From Algoriphagus ratkowskyi (lineage in GTDB: Bacteria > Bacteroidota > Bacteroidia > Cytophagales > Cyclobacteriaceae), in assembly GCF_002150505.1 (NCBI RefSeq), contig NZ_MSSV01000011.1:62001-126000 (forward strand): a stretch of 64,000 nucleotides of DNA. The letters are read 5' to 3'. Each line of letters opens with the position of its first letter. Position 1 is the stretch's first letter. A program made the position numbers and the translations under genes. Under the pieces are notes generated by a model, which did no database searches, was not told where the DNA came from, and worked only from the letters and a program-made list of their open reading frames with translations. Below, one piece after another: positions 1 through 8,878 of the stretch.

Positions 1-158
1 CGAAAAATTTAGCAACAAGTAATCCTAAAAAAGCAGCTGAACTTTTGAAGAGATTAGAGACTTGGAGATTTTCGTATGGAGCGCCAATTCCGTCGATCAA
101 AAACCCTGCGTATGATGCGGTTTTTGAAAAAGAAGCCAAGGAAAAAGTAATGAAGTAA
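1..158 (+). CDS. Sulfatase, C-terminal fragment (partial, cut by window start)
   Basis: The reading frame is open from base 3 to the TAA at 156-158 and gives about 51 residues. The tail has an 'LLKRLETW' helix followed by 'GAPIPSIKNPAYD', which resembles the end of arylsulfatase-type sulfatases, where a short helix precedes a 'P-x-P-NP-x-YDP' segment. The active-site region lies outside the window, so substrate and activity cannot be judged. A strong hairpin follows directly. The family call rests on tail similarity only; another alkaline-phosphatase-superfamily enzyme is possible. Confidence 0.5.
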   Translation, partial: KNLATSNPKKAAELLKRLETWRFSYGAPIPSIKNPAYDAVFEKEAKEKVMK

Positions 159-160
159 AA

Positions 161-190
161 CACAAAAGCCATCGTGAGATGGCTTTTGTG
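161..190. terminator. Bidirectional hairpin terminator
   Basis: A perfect 13-bp inverted repeat (161-173 with 178-190, loop GTGA) begins with CACAAAAGCC. It sits between the converging sulfatase and UDP-glucuronate decarboxylase genes. T-rich sequence follows on the plus strand, so it can end transcripts from both sides. Confidence 0.75.
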
Positions 191-210
191 TTTACTACTT
201 ATTCTGTATT

Positions 211-1143
211 TCAAATTACAGACTCAAAATAGGCTATGGTTTTTATTAATCCTTCTCTTAGGTTTACCGTTGGTTCCCAATCCAGCTCTTTTTTCGCTAG
301 ATCGATCACGGGTCTTCTTTGCATAGGATCATCCTGAGGCAATGGCATAAAGATCATTTTACTTTTGCTATTAGTTAGTTCTATGATTTGCTGAGCAAGT
401 TCCAGCATGGTGAATTCTCCTGGATTACCAATATTTACGGGTCCGGTGAATCCATCGCGGCTGTTCATCAAGCGATACATACCTTCGATATTATCGTCCA
501 CATAGCAGAAAGATCGAGTTTGCTTTCCATCTCCATACATAGTGATGTCTTCTCCTCTCAATGCTTGCACGATAAAATTACTAACTACACGACCATCATT
601 TGGGTGCATTCTTGGTCCATAGGTGTTGAAAATACGCATGACTTTGATTGCAACATTATGCTGACGATAGTAATCGAAAAAGAGCGTTTCTGCACATCTT
701 TTACCTTCATCGTAACACGCTCTTGGACCAAGGGTATTTACACTTCCTTTGTATGATTCAGGCTGAGGATGAACTTCCGGGTCACCATAGATCTCCGATG
801 TGCTCGCTTGTAGAATTTTAATTTTTAGGCGTTTCGCAAGTCCTAGCATATTCATCGCTCCAATTACAGACGTTTTGGTAGTCTGAACTGGGTCAAATTG
901 ATAATGTATAGGCGAAGCAGGGCAGGCCAAATTATAAATCTCATCCACCTCTACATATAGCGGATGGGTAACATCGTGACGAAGTAACTCAAAATTCTTG
1001 TTGTCAAGAAGGTGATGAATATTTCTTCTATTACCTGTGAAAAAATTATCTACACAAAGGACTTCATTTCCTTCTTTTAAGAGGCGATCACACAAATGGC
1101 TGCCAAGAAATCCGCCACCACCACTAACTAATACTCTTTTCAT
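211..1143 (-). CDS. UDP-glucuronate decarboxylase (UDP-xylose synthase)
   Basis: A 310-aa extended short-chain dehydrogenase predicted to convert UDP-glucuronate to UDP-xylose with bound NAD+, in the cytoplasm, for surface polysaccharide synthesis. It has the N-terminal Rossmann loop [10 protein letters not shown] (residues 8-17), the substrate-region segment ACPASP near residue 73, and the catalytic Tyr144/Lys148 in 'CYDEGKR'. The 'YGPRM' and 'DGRVVSNF' segments further on are typical of the UXS group. Length matches single-domain bacterial UXS. It is a lone gene with a hairpin at its 3' end. dTDP-glucose 4,6-dehydratase is a related alternative, but the CPASP and YDEGKR motifs favour UXS. 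Confidence 0.9.
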   Translation of the reverse strand: MKRVLVSGGGGFLGSHLCDRLLKEGNEVLCVDNFFTGNRRNIHHLLDNKNFELLRHDVTHPLYVEVDEIYNLACPASPIHYQFDPVQTTKTSVIGAMNMLGLAKRLKIKILQASTSEIYGDPEVHPQPESYKGSVNTLGPRACYDEGKRCAETLFFDYYRQHNVAIKVMRIFNTYGPRMHPNDGRVVSNFIVQALRGEDITMYGDGKQTRSFCYVDDNIEGMYRLMNSRDGFTGPVNIGNPGEFTMLELAQQIIELTNSKSKMIFMPLPQDDPMQRRPVIDLAKKELDWEPTVNLREGLIKTIAYFESVI

Positions 1144-1250
1144 TCAGTCAAAACAAAAGGTTTATAAACACTAGAGGCCAAAAATAAGCAAATGTTTATC
1201 AATATAAAGGAAATGAAATATGAATGCCTTCAAATAAGATAATTATGGGC

Positions 1251-1390
1251 AAAGGGATGAAGGGATGAAGGGATGAAGGGAAGACGGAAGACTGGAGACG
1301 GAAGACAGAAGATAGAAGACGAGAGACGGGAAAAAGGAGATTGAGAGATTAAAGAATAGAGATTGAGTGATTAGAGATAGAAGACGAGAA
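1251..1390. repeat. Purine-rich degenerate tandem tract in a 392-bp intergenic region
   Basis: About 140 bp are almost free of pyrimidines on this strand. The tract starts with at least three copies of GGGATGA/AGGGATGA, then runs through degenerate units of the form GGAAGAC, GGAGAC and GATAGAAGAC, and ends in a GATTGAGAGATT-type stretch. It cannot code for a plausible protein. The rest of the 1144-1535 gap shows no gene. Confidence 0.7.
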
Positions 1391-1535
1391 TTATCCATGA
1401 TTTATCAGTTTTTGGTCGATCATGCTAAGGTTCCAATCTCAGGAACTGCTCGCTAGAGCAAATGCATGATGAGTAAGCCTCCCTTTTTTCCTGCCTGACC
1501 GTTAGTTAGGTTTCAATGGCTGCTATTTAATTATT

Positions 1536-2090
1536 TCAACCCAGCTTCTTAATCACCTTAGCAGGATTACCACCTATAACCACATCGGCGGGAAAATCTT
1601 TGGTCACAACCGCACCAGCTGCTATGACGGTTCTTTCGCCTATAGTCACTCCGGGACAAATCACTGCAGATCCACCTATCCAAACATCCGAGCCTATGGT
1701 AATTGGCTTGCCATATTCCCACATTTGGCCTCTTTGAATAGCGTCTAATGGGTGTGTTGCTGGGTAAAACTGCACATTTGGAGCCACAAAAACGCGATCG
1801 CCAAGGGTGACTTTACAGACGTCTAATACGACACAGTTGAAGTTGAAGAAGACATCATCTCCAACTTCAATGTTTGTACCGTAGTCGCAGTAAAAAGGTG
1901 GCTCTACCCAGAAGTTCTTTCCTGCTTTCCCAAAGATTTTTCTGACAAGAGAAACCCTCAAATCAGCATCTTCAGGGTCTGAATCATTGAAAGTTTTCAC
2001 CAATTTTCTGACTTGCAGGCGCTCTGCCACCAGTTCCTGATCTCCGGCTTGGTAGAGTTCGCCTGCAAGCATTTTTTCTTTTTCTGTCAT
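1536..2090 (-). CDS. Sugar O-acetyltransferase, maltose/galactoside type (hexapeptide repeat)
   Basis: A 184-aa cytoplasmic left-handed beta-helix acetyltransferase using acetyl-CoA. It shows the Maa/LacA/NodL layout: an N-terminal helical '[11 protein letters not shown]' mac domain, then hexapeptide repeats including '[17 protein letters not shown]' and the active-site loop 'PATHPLD' with its histidine, ending in '[13 protein letters not shown]'. Length is normal for the family. The start overlaps the end of uxuA by 4 bp (ATGA type), so it is co-translated with the uronate genes, which is an unusual partner. The acceptor sugar cannot be read from sequence. Confidence 0.88.
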   Translation of the reverse strand: MTEKEKMLAGELYQAGDQELVAERLQVRKLVKTFNDSDPEDADLRVSLVRKIFGKAGKNFWVEPPFYCDYGTNIEVGDDVFFNFNCVVLDVCKVTLGDRVFVAPNVQFYPATHPLDAIQRGQMWEYGKPITIGSDVWIGGSAVICPGVTIGERTVIAAGAVVTKDFPADVVIGGNPAKVIKKLG

Positions 2091-3262
2091 TTTTTTTGGG
2101 AGTAAAGCAATCCTGCTTCTACACCTCTGATTTCTGCCAGACCTTTCAGTCTTCCAATTGCAGAGTAACCTGGATTAGTTTTTTTAGTCAAATCATCCAA
2201 CATCAAATGACCGTGATCTGGTCGCATCGGCAGGCTTTTGCCTCGCTTTTGTTGTACTTGGATGATCTCATCGATCACAGCTACCATGGGTACATTTCCT
2301 TCCAAGTGATTGTCTTCAAAGAAATTGCCAGCTTCGTCTCTTTTGGTGCTTCGCAAATGGATGAAATGGATGTTATCACCAAATTCTTTGACCATAGCTG
2401 GCAGGTCATTGTCGGCTCTCACGCCAAATGAACCCGTACAGAAAGTTAATCCATTGGACGGGCTAGGTTGATCTCTAAGAATTCTTCTAGCATCTTCCGC
2501 GGTACTCATTACTCTTGCTAACCCAAAAAGTGGGAATGGTGGGTCATCTGGGTGAATCGCTACGCAAACGCCATTTTCCTCTGCCACAGGAACTATTGCG
2601 TCAAGAAATAAGCGCAAATGCTCAGCGAGTTTTGCAGCATCTATTCCATCATAGGTGGCTAGCATAGCTTTGAATTCCTCTAGCGTATAGCCGATCTCCG
2701 AACCTGGCAGTCCTTTCAACATATTGTCGAAAATCATCTGACGTTTGGCAGGGCTAAGTGCTTCATAGTATGCCTTTACTTCAGCATATTCCTCGGCTGA
2801 ATATTCAGCTTTGGCTTCTGCTCTCTCTAGGATAAAAAGATCAAATGCCTGAACAGCTTTTTTCTCATAAAGCAGCGCTTTTACACCGTTTGGAAGCTCA
2901 TATTCTAAGTCTGTTCTAGTCCAATCCAGTATAGGCATGAAGTTGTAACATACCGTAAAAATACCTTCTGCGGCTAGATTTCGAAGGGTTTGCTTATAGT
3001 TCTCGATTACATCCAGATAATTTCCAGTTCGAGTTTTGATCACTTCATGTACGGGAACTGACTCTACAACTGACCAAGTTAAGCCGGCAGCTTCGATAAT
3101 GTTTTTGCGTTCTTTAATTTCTTCCCGGGACCAGGTTTCTCCATTGGGAATATGGTGAAGGGCAGTGACGATTCCAGATGCTCCAGCCTGCAGAATGTCT
3201 CTCAAGCTTACTGGGTCATTTGGGCCATACCAACGCATGGTTTGCTCCATTTTATAGGTCAT
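2087..3262 (-). CDS. uxuA: Mannonate dehydratase
   Basis: A 391-aa TIM-barrel metalloenzyme that dehydrates D-mannonate to 2-keto-3-deoxygluconate in the glucuronate branch. The start reads [16 protein letters not shown], as in E. coli UxuA, with '[13 protein letters not shown]' after it; metal and substrate segments are visible in '[12 protein letters not shown]', 'IHPDDPPFP' and 'RPDHGH' near the C-terminus. Translation may begin at the first Met (3262) or, by family comparison, four codons later at 3250. It lies 92 bp after the oxidoreductase gene and overlaps the acetyltransferase gene by 4 bp. Confidence 0.95.
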   Translation of the reverse strand: MTYKMEQTMRWYGPNDPVSLRDILQAGASGIVTALHHIPNGETWSREEIKERKNIIEAAGLTWSVVESVPVHEVIKTRTGNYLDVIENYKQTLRNLAAEGIFTVCYNFMPILDWTRTDLEYELPNGVKALLYEKKAVQAFDLFILERAEAKAEYSAEEYAEVKAYYEALSPAKRQMIFDNMLKGLPGSEIGYTLEEFKAMLATYDGIDAAKLAEHLRLFLDAIVPVAEENGVCVAIHPDDPPFPLFGLARVMSTAEDARRILRDQPSPSNGLTFCTGSFGVRADNDLPAMVKEFGDNIHFIHLRSTKRDEAGNFFEDNHLEGNVPMVAVIDEIIQVQQKRGKSLPMRPDHGHLMLDDLTKKTNPGYSAIGRLKGLAEIRGVEAGLLYSQKK

Positions 3263-3354
3263 ATTACTGTGGGGTTAATGGTCAATTTTCAAATTCAAAG
3301 TTCAATTTTCAAGTTCTGTTAAATTCGAAATAGCTAATTCGAAATTAACAATAA

Positions 3355-4173
3355 TTACACGCCTGAATAGGCTCCAAATCCACCGTCCACTGCTACGATG
3401 GTACCAGTGACGAAAGCAGAAGCTTCAGCGCAAAGCCAATGTAAAGCTCCATTGAGATCTTCGGGTTTGCCAAATCTAGCCATAGGTGTATGGTTCATAA
3501 TTTGACTTCCTCTTCCAGTGAGACTTCCGTCAGATTCGGTGAGCAAGGCTCTGTTTTGTTCTGTCAGGAAAAAACCTGGAGCGATGGCATTCACTCTGTA
3601 TTCTGCACCGTGCTTAGTGCAAAGTTCTACAGATAGAAACTTGGTTAGATTATCTATTGCTGCTTTGGCAGAGGCATATCCCATGACGCGTGTCATGGGT
3701 CTAGAGGCAGCCATTGAACTGATATTGATAATGTTGCCTTTTCCATTTTTCAACATTAGAGGAAAGAGAACCTTAGATGGGATGGCCGTACCGAGGTAGT
3801 TTAGATCCAATACTTTTCTTAAGGCATCCAATTCCAAATGCTGTAAGGTTTTATCTGGCGTAATTACAGCTCCTGGCATATTACCTCCAGCAGCGTTGAT
3901 CAAAATATCAATGTAGCCATGTGTTTTTTCGATTTCAGAATAGGCTCCTTGCATGCTGCTCTCATCAGTCACATCACAGATGTAGCCAAAAGCTTTGCCT
4001 CCGGCGTCAGAAATCTGTTTTACTAAGTCATCTACTTTGGATTGCGTACGGCCTAAGATCAGGATTTCAGCACCTTCTTTGGCTAAGTAATGACTCATCG
4101 ATTGACCGAGTACTCCGGTTGCACCTGAAAAAGCTATTTTTTTCCCTTCTAGAGAAAACAGTGAATTACTCAT
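3355..4173 (-). CDS. SDR-family D-mannonate oxidoreductase (fructuronate reductase type)
   Basis: A 272-aa classical short-chain dehydrogenase: cofactor loop 'GATGVLGQ' (residues 18-25), 'NAAGGNMPG' near residue 93, and the catalytic Ser152/Ser153, Tyr166 and Lys170 in 'ISS...YASAK'. Its place between uxaC (2 bp away) and uxuA is the pathway slot of fructuronate reductase, which reduces D-fructuronate to D-mannonate. In Bacteroidota this step is often done by an SDR instead of the long-chain UxuB/UxaB family. The step assignment comes from context; the SDR family is certain. Confidence 0.85.
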   Translation of the reverse strand: MSNSLFSLEGKKIAFSGATGVLGQSMSHYLAKEGAEILILGRTQSKVDDLVKQISDAGGKAFGYICDVTDESSMQGAYSEIEKTHGYIDILINAAGGNMPGAVITPDKTLQHLELDALRKVLDLNYLGTAIPSKVLFPLMLKNGKGNIINISSMAASRPMTRVMGYASAKAAIDNLTKFLSVELCTKHGAEYRVNAIAPGFFLTEQNRALLTESDGSLTGRGSQIMNHTPMARFGKPEDLNGALHWLCAEASAFVTGTIVAVDGGFGAYSGV

Positions 4174-4175
4174 AA

Positions 4176-5615
4176 TTAAACTTGAATGTTTTTTGGACTA
4201 AAGTCGAAATATTGTTTTGCATTATGGTAGCAGATATCAGATATGATGCCTCCCAGCCATTTTTCATCCCAAGGAAGTTCGCCATTGGCAACATCCTCAG
4301 CAAATAAATTGCATAGTATTCTGCGGAAATATTCATGACGTGGAAAAGAAAGGAAGCTACGAGAGTCTGTAAGCATTCCGATGAAGCAGCTAATTAACCC
4401 CATATTCGACAAGGTGTTGATTTGCTTTTCCATACCGTCTTTTTGATCCATATACCACCAGCCGGAGCCAAATTGAATTTTGCCTCTCACCGAACCGTCG
4501 TTGTAATTACCAATCATGGTTGCAAAAACTTCATTATCACGAGGATTGAGATTATATATCACCGTTTTGCATAACTGATCCTCTGTATTTAATTCATTGA
4601 AGAACCCACACATAGATGTAGCTTGATCGAAATCACCGATAGAATCAAAACCAGTGTCAGCACCAAGGATTCGAAGTGAACGCGAATTGGTGTTTCTAAG
4701 TGCACCCAAGTGAAATTGCTGAACCCAGCCCTTGGCATGATACATTTTGCAAAGCGCTAGGAGGGTAGTGAATTTGAAAAAATCTACCTCTTGTTTGCTG
4801 AGCTCTTTACCCGAAGTGACTTGTGAGAAAATAGTCTCTATTGAATACGTATTTTCTTTGAAGAAATAGAGTTGCTCCAAGCCATGGTCAGACAATCTAC
4901 ATCCACGCTCGTGGAAGTAATCTATCCTTTTGCTCATTGCTTCGAGTAGTTTCTCGTAAGAGGAAATTTCAAAGTTTACACTAGCCGCCAAACTTGCGAT
5001 GTAGGTAGTGTAGGTACTAGCGTTTTCTACTGCGAAAGATTTATCTGGTCGAAAAGCTGGATACATGCCTAGCTCCGTGCCTTGCTTATGGAAGGAGACA
5101 TGCTGGTCAAGTGAATCAATCGGATCGTCTGTAGTGCAGATTACTTCTACTTTCATTTGTGCCAAAAGACCTTGAGTAGAGAAAGAATCTTGCTTTAACA
5201 CATTATTACAGTGGCTGTAAATTTCAGTTGCATTTGCCTCTGAGAGTAGTTCATCTATGCCAAAATATCTTTTCAGCTCCAGATGTGACCAATGATACAA
5301 TGGGTTTCTCAGGGTGTGAGGCAAAGTTTTGGCCCATTGCTTGAATTTTTCTTCATCTGAAGAGTCACCTGTGATGAATTTTTCATTGATACCGAAAGTT
5401 CGCATCGCCCGCCATTTATAATGATCACCAGCAAGCCAGATTTTTGAAATATTTTCAAACTTTCTATTGGTGTTGACTTCCGCTGGTGGAAGGTGGTTGT
5501 GATAATCTATGATGGGTAAATCCTTGGCATATTGGTGGTACAGCGTTTTTGCAAAATCATTTCTCAATAAAAAGTCGTCAGAAAGGTATGACGTTTTAGT
5601 CGTTGAATAGGGCAT
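4176..5615 (-). CDS. uxaC: Glucuronate isomerase (uronate isomerase)
   Basis: A 479-aa amidohydrolase-superfamily enzyme that isomerises D-glucuronate to D-fructuronate (and galacturonate to tagaturonate). Typical segments are 'IIDYHNHLPP' with the metal-binding HxH, 'FGINEKFITGDSSDEEKF', 'ICTTDDPIDSL', 'FHLGALRNTN' and 'GMLTDSRSFLSFPRHEYFRR'. Length fits UxaC. It is the first gene of the four-gene minus-strand uronate operon. A LacI-type operator palindrome lies about 80 nt upstream, between it and the divergent regulator, so repression relieved by a uronate-derived inducer is likely. Confidence 0.95.
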   Translation of the reverse strand: MPYSTTKTSYLSDDFLLRNDFAKTLYHQYAKDLPIIDYHNHLPPAEVNTNRKFENISKIWLAGDHYKWRAMRTFGINEKFITGDSSDEEKFKQWAKTLPHTLRNPLYHWSHLELKRYFGIDELLSEANATEIYSHCNNVLKQDSFSTQGLLAQMKVEVICTTDDPIDSLDQHVSFHKQGTELGMYPAFRPDKSFAVENASTYTTYIASLAASVNFEISSYEKLLEAMSKRIDYFHERGCRLSDHGLEQLYFFKENTYSIETIFSQVTSGKELSKQEVDFFKFTTLLALCKMYHAKGWVQQFHLGALRNTNSRSLRILGADTGFDSIGDFDQATSMCGFFNELNTEDQLCKTVIYNLNPRDNEVFATMIGNYNDGSVRGKIQFGSGWWYMDQKDGMEKQINTLSNMGLISCFIGMLTDSRSFLSFPRHEYFRRILCNLFAEDVANGELPWDEKWLGGIISDICYHNAKQYFDFSPKNIQV

Positions 5616-5694
5616 TGGTTATTGTGGCTTTATTTATACAACTTATTATTCACTTAAAAATACCTTGAATCAGTAGCATTTGGGGAATAAAATG

Positions 5695-5708
5695 CGGAAT
5701 CGATTTCG
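5695..5708. promoter_or_regulatory. LacI-type operator between uxaC and the lacI-family gene
   Basis: CGGAATCGATTTCG is a near-palindrome with an AATCGATT core and central CG as bound by LacI/PurR-class proteins. It differs at two positions from the perfect site at 20451. It lies 80 nt before the uxaC start and 73 nt before the regulator start, so it can serve both promoters. Confidence 0.65.
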
Positions 5709-5781
5709 AAAATTTTTGCTCGATTGGGACTAATTGAGAAAGGATTTGTATTTTCAACACTGAAACAATAAACCAATACAC

Positions 5782-6804
5782 ATGGCCGGAGGTATAAGTC
5801 TAAAAGAATTGGCCGCTGAATTAAAGCTTGCCCCTTCCACCGTCTCAAGAGCGTTAAATGATAGCTATGAGATAAGTGACGCAACAAAAAAGAGGGTGAT
5901 AAGTATGGCTGAAAAGCTAAATTATCACGCCAACCCATTTGCGAGGAGTTTGAGAGAAAACAAAAGTAAAACTATCGCAGTAATCATCCCAGAGCGTATT
6001 AATAACTTTTTTGCTCAAGTAGTGGATGGAATAGAAGAAATTGCCCAGGAGCATGGTTATCATCTTCTGATTTACAATACGCATGAGGATCTAGAGCGGG
6101 AGCGTAAAATCGTAAATTTATTACTTAATGGACGTGCAGACGCTATTGTGATGTCAGTTACAAGCCAAACAAGTGATATTTCTCATTTGCAAAAATTGCA
6201 TGATCGTGGACTTCCAATCGTTTTTTTCGACAGAATCAGGGCAGATATTCCTACCACCAAGTTTATCACAAATGATTATGAAAGTGCATTTGAAGGGACC
6301 AAACATTTAATCAAGCAAGGATGTACAAAGATTGCTTTGCTGACTTTAGGGAAAGATCTTTCGATAAGCCAGGAACGACAACGGGGTTATTCTGACGCGA
6401 TTTTAAGTGAAGGAATGGAATTAAACCCTGCTTTGACGCTGTATTGTAGTCATGAAGAACCGCATAATGTGAAATTGATTCAGGAATTGCTTCTTTCTTC
6501 AGATCGACCAGATGGTATTTTATCATCCGCTGAAAAATTGGCATTTGCCACTTATCAAGCGATAAAAAGAACAAAGCTAAGAATGCCCTCTGATGTGAAA
6601 TTGATCAGTTTTGCTAATTCTTCTATCGCAGGATTACTCAATCCTTCCCTTACTACCATCACTCAACCGGCTTTATCGATAGGAAATGAATGCGCGAAAT
6701 TACTTATCAAAAAACTGACTAAGCCGAAGCACTATGAGCTATTGGACCAAGTGATCACTATCCCTTCACAGCTTACAATCCGAGAATCAACATTGCAAGA
6801 ATAG
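5782..6804 (+). CDS. LacI-family transcriptional regulator (probable uronate/PUL repressor)
   Basis: A 340-aa protein with an N-terminal LacI helix-turn-helix ('LKELAAELKLAPSTVSRALN', residues 6-25), the hinge 'NYHANPFARSL' (residues 49-59), and a periplasmic-binding-protein-like sensor domain (from about residue 65, 'TIAVIIPERINNFFAQVVDGIE') up to 'TIRES' at the end. It is divergent from the uxaC operon and followed by a strong terminator. Four sites matching CGnAATCGATTnCG occur in this part of the window and fit the operator shape of the family. The effector is not visible; fructuronate, mannonate or ketodeoxygluconate are reasonable guesses from context. Confidence 0.92.
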   Translation: MAGGISLKELAAELKLAPSTVSRALNDSYEISDATKKRVISMAEKLNYHANPFARSLRENKSKTIAVIIPERINNFFAQVVDGIEEIAQEHGYHLLIYNTHEDLERERKIVNLLLNGRADAIVMSVTSQTSDISHLQKLHDRGLPIVFFDRIRADIPTTKFITNDYESAFEGTKHLIKQGCTKIALLTLGKDLSISQERQRGYSDAILSEGMELNPALTLYCSHEEPHNVKLIQELLLSSDRPDGILSSAEKLAFATYQAIKRTKLRMPSDVKLISFANSSIAGLLNPSLTTITQPALSIGNECAKLLIKKLTKPKHYELLDQVITIPSQLTIRESTLQE

Positions 6805-6825
6805 ATTCACATCACTGACTAGGTG

Positions 6826-6859
6826 AAAAGCTGCTCTGATTATCAGGGCAGCTTTTTTT
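6826..6859 (+). terminator. Rho-independent terminator of the lacI-family gene
   Basis: A hairpin of AAAAGCTGCTCTGAT with ATCAGGGCAGCTTTT (one wobble pair) runs into a T7 stretch, 22 nt after the regulator stop codon. Confidence 0.85.
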
Positions 6860-7025
6860 ATTCCACTGAATAGGTTGATTGTACAGTAGCGTCTGTGACG
6901 AGTGACCGGCTAGTAATGTAATGGAACAAAAACGGAGACCAATGTTTCACACTGGTCTCCGTAGTAGTTTTAATCCAGTCGCTTTTTATTAAAGCTATGG
7001 ATTATAATAAGGGTCAAAGACTTAA

Positions 7026-8861
7026 TTAACCACCGTCTTCGATAGAGGTAAGTGGTGGAATGTTATTTTCAAAACCGTAGTAACCTTCATTTTGGTTTAG
7101 GTGACCTTTGGTGTTTGAGTTAATAGCATTTTGAGGGATAGGCCATAATACGTGATAAGGGCTCATTGTGTATGTATCCCCGTGTCTTGTGAATACACCC
7201 TTATTGTAATAATCAGTCTTTTCCATGATTCTGTCGAAAAAGAAATTGGAATTAGAGAAGTTAGCCTCATTATAACTTTTACCATTGTAAGCAGCAATAC
7301 CTGTCATAGCAAAGATTCTTGCCATTCTGGTTAGTTCAGTTTTTCTTGGCTCTTCATAGTATAGCTCTCGTGCTCTTTCGTCCAATACAGTCCCAATATT
7401 GATATCGGCTGCAGTGTAAGGAGCAGCGCCTGCTCGCGTTCTAACTGCATTGATATCTGCAGCAGCTCCAGCAAGATCACCCATCCAAACTTTGGTTTCA
7501 GCTCTCAACAAATAGGATTCTGCAAGTCTGAAAATGTACCAGTCGGTTTCTCCACCTTGAGGCTGATTTCGTTTTGGATCTGGCACATACAATTTGTAGT
7601 GTGGCCATGAGAACCAGCTTCTGATTGTATCGACTACAATTACAACGTTAGCTGCGTTTCTAAATTCAAGGTTTTTACCGTAGTACGGGTCTGAAGAAGC
7701 GATACCTGGGTTGTTGTAAACCAAGTCAGTCATATTCATCCAGTTACCTGGAGCATGTCTTAAATCATTTTCGTCATCCCAGATCATGCTCTGGTGATAC
7801 CAAGTTCCTCTTAATCTTCCGATTCCACGTCCAATCTGAGTTACCTGGTCGATAGCCAAATTAGGTACATCAGAAGTTCCTTTATTTCCAGCAGGAGTAT
7901 TAATGTTAGATCCCCAGAAAGGGACAGCATTTCTCATTGTGATAATTCCTCCAGAGCTTCCATCAGTATCGATTCTATCCATTACAAGCAGGATGGTTTC
8001 TGTGTTAGAAATAGGAGACTTGTTTTCAGGTCTGTGAAGATCCCATACTACATTTTTAGTAGGGTCGCCTTTGTCTACTCCGAATCTTTGTGTCATTAAA
8101 GCATAAGGACCAGCATCAATCAACCTATTGGCTACAGCAAGTGCATCCTGAAATTCGCCAAGAGCAAGATTAACTTTGATTAATAGATGTTGAAGTGCTC
8201 CCTTAGGAACTCTACCTCTATCCATTACGACTGGAATCCATTCTTCTCCCCACTCAAGATCTTCTTTCATTTTTTTAAGAATGACTGTTCGATCTGTTGA
8301 ATAAAAATCAAGCTTGGGGACAGTAATTTCATCCAGAATTAATGGAATATCGCCGAATTGCTGCGTGAGTCTATAATAACGTAATGATCTGTGGAAGTAG
8401 GCTGTAGCAAGAAGATGGTTTCTCTCTGCTTCAGATTCGTAATTCTGAGGTTCATCAATTCTTGAAATTACAGTATTTGCATACTTTACTCCTTTGTACC
8501 CTTCATACCAGTACCATCCAATTCTATTGGTGTTAGTAGAGTTCAAGTTTGCATCTGGAGTAATGAGCAGATTCATATCCTGTGCAGGACCAGACTTATC
8601 TGTTGTGCCTTCTATAGCTACTTCAGAGAAAATATGTTCCGTAAGGATGGGGGACCCATCACCAGTATATTCATGGCGCATATTTCTTTCACAGGCAACT
8701 AGGGCTGCCCATAATCCACTTGCGTCGTTATAGGTGTTTTCAGGGGAGTAGAAAGATAAAGGCTTTGGCACCAGCCAATCTTCATTACATCCGGAAGTGA
8801 CTGCTATAATTAATCCTGTTAAAAGGATTTTTATCGAGTTTGTTTTACTTCTTATATTCAT
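7026..8861 (-). CDS. SusD/RagB-family nutrient-binding outer-membrane lipoprotein
   Basis: A 611-aa surface lipoprotein expected to cap the SusC-type porin encoded just upstream. The N-terminus is a lipoprotein signal with the lipobox cysteine in 'AVTSGCNEDW' (Cys25). SusD features include the helical repeat segment around 'AERNHLLATAYFHRSLRYYRLTQQFG' (written in parts: AYFHRSLRYY, LTQQFGDIPL), the 'YLLRAETKVWMGD' TPR-like helix and the C-terminal 'LWPIPQNAIN' signature. It follows its susC by 17 nt. Ligand unknown. Confidence 0.93.
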   Translation of the reverse strand: MNIRSKTNSIKILLTGLIIAVTSGCNEDWLVPKPLSFYSPENTYNDASGLWAALVACERNMRHEYTGDGSPILTEHIFSEVAIEGTTDKSGPAQDMNLLITPDANLNSTNTNRIGWYWYEGYKGVKYANTVISRIDEPQNYESEAERNHLLATAYFHRSLRYYRLTQQFGDIPLILDEITVPKLDFYSTDRTVILKKMKEDLEWGEEWIPVVMDRGRVPKGALQHLLIKVNLALGEFQDALAVANRLIDAGPYALMTQRFGVDKGDPTKNVVWDLHRPENKSPISNTETILLVMDRIDTDGSSGGIITMRNAVPFWGSNINTPAGNKGTSDVPNLAIDQVTQIGRGIGRLRGTWYHQSMIWDDENDLRHAPGNWMNMTDLVYNNPGIASSDPYYGKNLEFRNAANVVIVVDTIRSWFSWPHYKLYVPDPKRNQPQGGETDWYIFRLAESYLLRAETKVWMGDLAGAAADINAVRTRAGAAPYTAADINIGTVLDERARELYYEEPRKTELTRMARIFAMTGIAAYNGKSYNEANFSNSNFFFDRIMEKTDYYNKGVFTRHGDTYTMSPYHVLWPIPQNAINSNTKGHLNQNEGYYGFENNIPPLTSIEDGG

Positions 8862-8878
8862 TTTGATATTTTTTAAGC

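Noticed and set aside
1251-1390. CRISPR array
   Set aside because: The units are degenerate and contiguous with no regular spacers, and no cas gene is present.
8494-8733. Open frames antisense to susD and many other genes
   Set aside because: They shadow the real genes in another frame and have no recognisable motifs; the same holds for the frames opposite susC, susD, sulfatase and Gfo/Idh genes.
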